The position numbers were made by a program, and so were the translations under genes. Positions 59,691 through 64,000 of a stretch of 64,000 bases of DNA are shown here, piece by piece (position 1 is the stretch's first letter; every line of letters begins with the position of its first letter). The stretch comes from Prinia subflava. Taxonomy: Eukaryota > Chordata > Aves > Passeriformes > Cisticolidae. The stretch covers positions 1,984,001 to 2,048,000 of the forward strand of contig NW_026960610.1 in assembly GCF_021018805.1 (NCBI RefSeq). Direction: 5' to 3'. Under the pieces are notes generated by a model, which was not told where the DNA came from, did not search any database, and worked only from the letters and a program-made list of their open reading frames with translations.

Positions 59691-61871
59691 CTAGGAAACC
59701 ACTTTCAGGGTCTTGTGGGTCAAGGCGTTGATTTGTGTCCTGGCGCGCTGCCTTAGTGCGCTGGTTTTGAAGTTTCCCTGCTTCCTACAAGCTTCAGTGG
59801 CATGGGTGTCTGCATTACATTTGTGACACCACACAGTCTTTTGACAGGCTCGTTTGAAATGGCCTTTATCACCACAGCGGAAGCAAACAATGCCAGATGC
59901 TAGTCTTCTGTTATTTGTGGAATGGCTGATATTTTTTCCTGTTAATGCAGCTGCAATATGTCCCTGTTGTTGCATTGCATTTTGCATAGCTGCTGTGAAT
60001 GCTGCCGTTTGGTTGTTCTGTTCTGCTCTGGTTGCTCTTACTAACATCTCATCGACTCCACAGCCTTGAGGAAGGGAAGCTAACACAGTCCTCGTGCGCC
60101 CGTTAGCATTTGCAAAAGCAAGGGAACGAAATAGATGTTCCTGCACTTCTGTGGGTAAGTCTGGGGCATCTTTTAAAGCTGCAGACAAGCGATCGATGAA
60201 CTGGCCATAAAGTTCAGTGGTTCCTTGCTTAACATTTGCATATGACACAGGCATTTTCTTGTCTGGCACCAGTAGTAAAGCCTTGTGGGCCAATGCCTGA
60301 GACAGCTGGTGGATTTCAATTGGAAATGTAAGTTGTACATTAGTAGTTGCGTTAGGACCCTGTCCTATCAACATATCTGGCTGGATTCCATAAAATGGGT
60401 CTCCTACTATCTGATGTTTATTAGCCTCTTCAGTGGCTAAGAGTCTCCATTCCCTCTCAAAAATAAGAAATTGCGAGGGTGTCAATAGCAAAGATGCAGT
60501 GCTAGAACAGTCTGCTGGACAAAGGAGATCAGCAGTAAAAATATATTGTATGATATTTTTGGCTGCTTCAGATCTAATACCATGGTTTGTGACAGTCTAT
60601 TTGGCCGATTGTAAGACCTTCCATTCGTGTGATTCCCATTTAGCGTGGTTTTGCTATATGATGACTGGGCAGACAATGGAATTAGCATCTTTAGAATCAC
60701 CATCTAAAATAGCTTCTTTTAAAACACCAGCCCAGTGTTTTTGAATTGGGTCTGTTTGGGTGGCAGGCAGCGCCATCTGCTGGGCAGCAGGCGGCAATGC
60801 CTGATTGGATTGCAAAGAGGATAAAGCTGGTAAATTGTGCATTTTTTGTGGAGAAATTCTGGATGCTGCAACTGCTTGCTGCTCAAGTTGGCTCTGGCGA
60901 TTAGAAAGCTCGGCGAGTCTAGTTATTATTTGTTGTAATTCATCTGAACATGGTACTTTTTCTTGCGGCTGGGGTGTGCAACGAACATCGGGCTCAGAAC
61001 CCTCTCCTTCTGAGTCAGATTCTGGCAGGGGGCAATGGGTTGGCTGTGGGTGGGTGTCGGGCTGCGCTGGTGCTGGGTGCGGTGGCGTGGGAAGGTCGGA
61101 CCAGACCGGGTCCGAGTTTCTGGAAGTAGCAATGGGGGCCACCATGTTTGTTTTGGTCACATGTGCTGGTGACATCAGCTTGTCTTCCGGTGAAGGGAGA
61201 GCCGGCACCGCCCCGAACTCTGCCTCCCTGCTGCGTCACTTGTGCCCGCCCTGCTCCACCTTTGGCCCTGCCTGCCTCCTCATCTTTCACCACGCCCCCT
61301 GAGCCCGGCAACCGGGGCTTTTCCTGTTTGCTTTCATTCTCTCCGGAAGCCAATGAGAGCACTTCCAGTGATTGGCTCACATGGCTTGTGGCTGTATCCA
61401 TTACTTCACGCAAAGAGGAGAACACTGGAGCTGCGTTCCCTTTCACAGGATGTGTGGAATTTGTACCAAAAATCTCGCAACTCTGGATTGTTTTTTCAGC
61501 TCTTTTGGCTCGGCGGCAGGCACTCCCTGATCAGATGGCAGGGGGACTGCCCCCTCTAGAGTCCAGATGGCTGCTTGAGCTGCTCACCTTTCAGTGGCGA
61601 AAACTTGCAAGGTATTTATCACCTTTATCCAAATCACGCCTAACTCTGTTGCCGCCTTACTTTCCTTTCCTTGTGAAATAGCACAGTCCGATAATAATTC
61701 ACCTATTTCTTTCCATTCTTCTTCACTAAAAAGAAGCAATGGTTGGTTTAGCTTTCCTTTTTTCCTGGCCCATAGGGTTAACTGCTCTATATCAGTTTCT
61801 TTTATTTTCTCGCTCCTTTTAGAGACAATGGTTGCGAGAAGCTGCATTGCCGTGTGAAGTTCCTTCTCCAT
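59691..61871 (-). pseudogene. ERV-M gag, broken
   Basis: Minus-strand pieces in order: matrix-like 61871-61584, a Pro-rich middle (61446-61015 and 61208-60654, different frames), and capsid-nucleocapsid 60491-59691. The last holds a major-homology-region-like stretch (QGTTELYGQFIDRL) and two Cys-His boxes (CFRCGDKGHFKRAC, CHKCNADTHATEAC). A stop at 61584 and frame changes near 61.2-61.5 kb and 60.5-60.65 kb break it. Confidence 0.87.
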
Positions 61872-62175
61872 TTTTTACTTTCAGTTCCTTTCTTTCACGC
61901 ACGGCCGCTTACCTCTCCTTTCCACTGCGTGCCGCTGTTCCTCTCCAGGTGAAGCAGACGGACGACACTTCCAGCCCCATCTCTGTGAGTTCGGCACCGC
62001 TCTGTGGCCGGTTCGGATATTTGGTCCGAATTTTGCACACTGGGTAAACCAAGCGCAGAGTCTTTCACTGCATTCAAGCAAAATTCATATTCAAACGTAA
62101 AATTAAAAATTCAAAATAAAATCCGTATTAAAACCTAATAAAATCAAGACTGCATCTAAGCAAAAATAAAAAATT

Positions 62176-62193
62176 GTCCCTGTTCAGGCACCA
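62176..62193 (-). promoter_or_regulatory. ERV-M primer binding site, tRNA-Lys type
   Basis: Minus-strand TGGTGCCTGAACAGGGAC, three nt after the 5' LTR, matches the tRNA-Lys3 complement with two C-to-T differences, from my knowledge of that site. Confidence 0.78.
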
Positions 62194-62196
62194 GAA

Positions 62197-62567
62197 TGAA
62201 CCCAGGGTCTCTATATGGAAGTTGGAACAGAGCAACGCACGATACGACCAATATGGTTAAAACATACGTTCTCCTCTTTATTCTTGAAATGGCTGGTTTC
62301 ATACAGTACAAAATAATTTACAGTTGCAGGTGCATTTTTATTGGCATTCAGCGTGAACAAATATGTAAACTATCTCAGTTTAAGGCAGCTACTGTGACTT
62401 CACTCTAATTGTCCTATCCAGTCTATGCACACACCTTAACCTAATTTCTAACTGCGCCACAAGCTTATCTACTTCTACACAGGCCCAAATCTGAGGCCCA
62501 GTTTGGGATAGCTCAGATATCATTCCACAGCACATCATGCCCATGACCTCTAAGAAATTCGGTTACA
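62197..62567 (-). repeat. ERV-M 5' LTR
   Basis: The 371-bp LTR is collinear with 44382-44752 with about 12 differences counted by eye and no length change. It ends GGGTTCA next to the primer site. Confidence 0.93.
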
Positions 62568-62573
62568 GGGAAG

Positions 62574-63210
62574 AGGGTGGATGCCTTCTGTTAATGGGAC
62601 AACCGATAACACCAGATAAGGCAGTGCCTTCTTATCTCTTCCTCCACCCATCCTCCTCTGAGGGACATCACCTGTGAATGGGCCATTTAAGGCCTCTCAC
62701 ATGACTGACAACATTACTTCATTCCATTGTGAGATGCTCTACTCCGTGGGAGGAGCCAAAGCCTTTCCACTGGGATAAAACTTGCAATCCCAAACACTAA
62801 TTCAGCCGGTTTTCTACTGAATTCTTGGAGGAAGACCAGACCCATCTTGCCAGCACTGGACCCTTTTTTTTCTACAGGATCATTTCTACTTCACAGAACA
62901 ACATCTGCCACTTCAGGAGGACTTATTTGGACTGCTTCCAACACCCTGACAACAGGGTGTCAGGTCATATCTCTGACTCTCTCAGGGTTTTCTAGGTCTT
63001 TTGTTTGTTTCCTTGTTTGTTTTTTTGTACTACTGCATTTGTATTTTTTAATATTCCTAGTAAAGAACTGTTATTCCTATTCCCATATTTTTGCCTGAAA
63101 GCTCCTACTTGCAAAATTGTAATAATTTGGAGGGAGGAGGTTTTACATTCTCCATTCCAAGGGAAACTCCAGTTTTCCCTGACAGATACCTTTCTTTCCA
63201 AACCAAGACA
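62574..63210 (-). mobile_element. Family A LTR, 5' part (split by ERV-M)
   Basis: In reverse complement it starts TGTCTTGGTTTGG and follows the LTR at 4978-5717 nearly to its end, breaking off where ERV-M begins. The missing end is at 44290-44381. The combined length agrees with the solo copy. Confidence 0.9.
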
Positions 63211-63371
63211 ACTGGACAACACAAATGCATTGATTTAGTGAGACTTATTTCTGGCCGAGTTTAGAGGTATAGCATAGCCCCAATGTGTATGGTGGGACAT
63301 GAAGGATTGGGGCATGCTAGAGTGAGGAAGTGGGCGGCAGGCTGAGAATGCACCCTGCATGGGGGAGCGCA

Positions 63372-63650
63372 CAACAGAATCACAGAATCTGCTGACTTGG
63401 AAGGGGCTCACAAAGATCATCAAGTCCAACTCCTGGCTCTGCACAGTACCATCCCTAAGAATCACACCATGTGCCCCAGAGTATTCCAACACTTTGTGAA
63501 CTCTGTCAGGCTTGGTGCTGTGATGACGTCTTGAGGGAGCCTGTTCCAGTGCCCAAACACCCTCTGGGTCAAGAACCTTTCTCCAATATCCAACCTGAAC
63601 CTTCCTTGACGTAACTTCAGGCTATTGCCTTAGGTCTTGTCCCGGGAAGG
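63372..63650 (-). mobile_element. CR1 non-LTR fragment
   Basis: 'acagaatcacagaatc', 'aagatcatcaagtccaactcc', 'gagcctgttccagtgcccaaacaccctctg' and 'aagaacctttctccaatatccaacctgaacc' are hallmark text of the CR1 3' end seen on the opposite strand. CR1 is the dominant bird LINE. Confidence 0.9.
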
Positions 63651-63733
63651 GTCTGGAATTGCACTTGCCTCTCCCCCGAGCCCACTGCTCTTGTGGCAGA
63701 GCATTTTGTTTCCTGAGGTTGATTGCACAGAGT

Positions 63734-64000
63734 TGTTAGCGTAGGAAAACATATAACCACACGAAGGCGATCATAGGTGGTTCTTTATTTGAGCGCGCGG
63801 GGACACAGGGGCATACAGTGCCCAAATCTTGTGCCCCAGAATACAGAGTTGATTTGTGATTTTTATAGTTTCAAATTATACATATGTTAACCATCCTCCA
63901 CCCCTAGATACTGGCTATCCTATTTCTTAGTTACTATCTTAGATCATACCTACGCTCTACCCTGTGTTATACTTGATTTGGTTAAAACAATGCTTCTCGA
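63734..64000 (-). mobile_element. LTR cut by window edge
   Basis: The plus strand begins TGTTAGCGTAGG after AGAGT. In reverse complement AATAAA is followed by about 55 bp ending CCTACGCTAACA, the form of an LTR 3' end. The other end lies beyond 64000, so no TSD can be read. Confidence 0.55.

Larger units (their letters stand above)
44382..62567 (-). mobile_element. Minus-strand class II provirus (ERV-M), interrupted
   Basis: This is a full-length endogenous retrovirus read right to left: 5' LTR 62197-62567, primer site, gag, dUTPase-protease, pol, env, polypurine tract, 3' LTR 44382-44752. gag, pro and pol lie in three frames related by two -1 steps, the betaretrovirus arrangement. The env TM region looks alpharetroviral. 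Flanks are AGGAAA (44376-44381) and GGGAAG (62568-62573), a 6-bp duplication with two A/G differences, inside a family A LTR. It is interrupted by a solo LTR in env (45376-46775) and a plus-strand provirus in pol (49139-57851). Stops and frameshifts make all of its genes non-functional as read. Confidence 0.92.

Overview
The window is nuclear DNA from a bird, most likely a passerine. The + strand has a 3' fragment of complexin-4 (CPLX4) and a complete RAX homeobox gene. The - strand has complete gastrin-releasing peptide (GRP) and signal peptidase subunit SEC11C genes. This is the CPLX4-RAX-GRP-SEC11C order known from vertebrates (human 18q21). All four have GT-AG introns and intact reading frames. 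CR1 retrotransposon fragments, a heavy load of class I, II and III-like LTRs, and GRP/SEC11C proteins close to the chicken and human forms support the bird assignment. The species is not determinable from the sequence alone.

Layout: 17-6650, last two CPLX4 exons seen here and the poly(A) signal, with one solo LTR in the intron and one just after the gene. 8196-8740, a 545-bp pyrimidine pentanucleotide array. 9617-10250, a solo LTR. 15567-17453, RAX in three coding exons inside a large CpG island. 19543-19872, a solo LTR. 21480-21740, an orphan CpG-rich block. 21864-26360, GRP (three coding exons, minus), with a 46-unit (CCTTC) array just before exon 2. 27602-30361, three solo LTRs and a CR1 fragment. 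31480-35324, SEC11C (six coding exons, minus) with its CpG island. 36586-41452, five related solo LTRs. 41457-44289 holds nothing I recognise.

44290-63210 is a nested retroviral block with four levels of insertion. An old LTR ('family A', minus) was split by a minus-strand class II provirus (371-bp LTRs, tRNA-Lys-type primer site, gag, dUTPase-protease, pol, alpharetrovirus-like env). That provirus was in turn hit by a 1.4-kb solo LTR in env and by a plus-strand class II provirus in pol. The plus provirus has a tRNA-Phe-type primer site, broken gag-pro-pol and one uninterrupted gamma-type env frame. A further solo LTR sits in its 3' LTR. Target-site duplications can be read for nearly every step. 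The right end has a CR1 fragment and a cut-off LTR.

The cellular genes are not an operon; each has its own promoter. CPLX4 and RAX are both linked to retina (synaptic release and eye-field specification). GRP encodes a secreted amidated neuropeptide whose signal peptide would be removed by the ER signal peptidase complex, of which SEC11C is a catalytic subunit. That link is generic to secretory proteins, not evidence of a shared pathway here. All exon calls come from reading splice sites and protein similarity by eye; no search was run.
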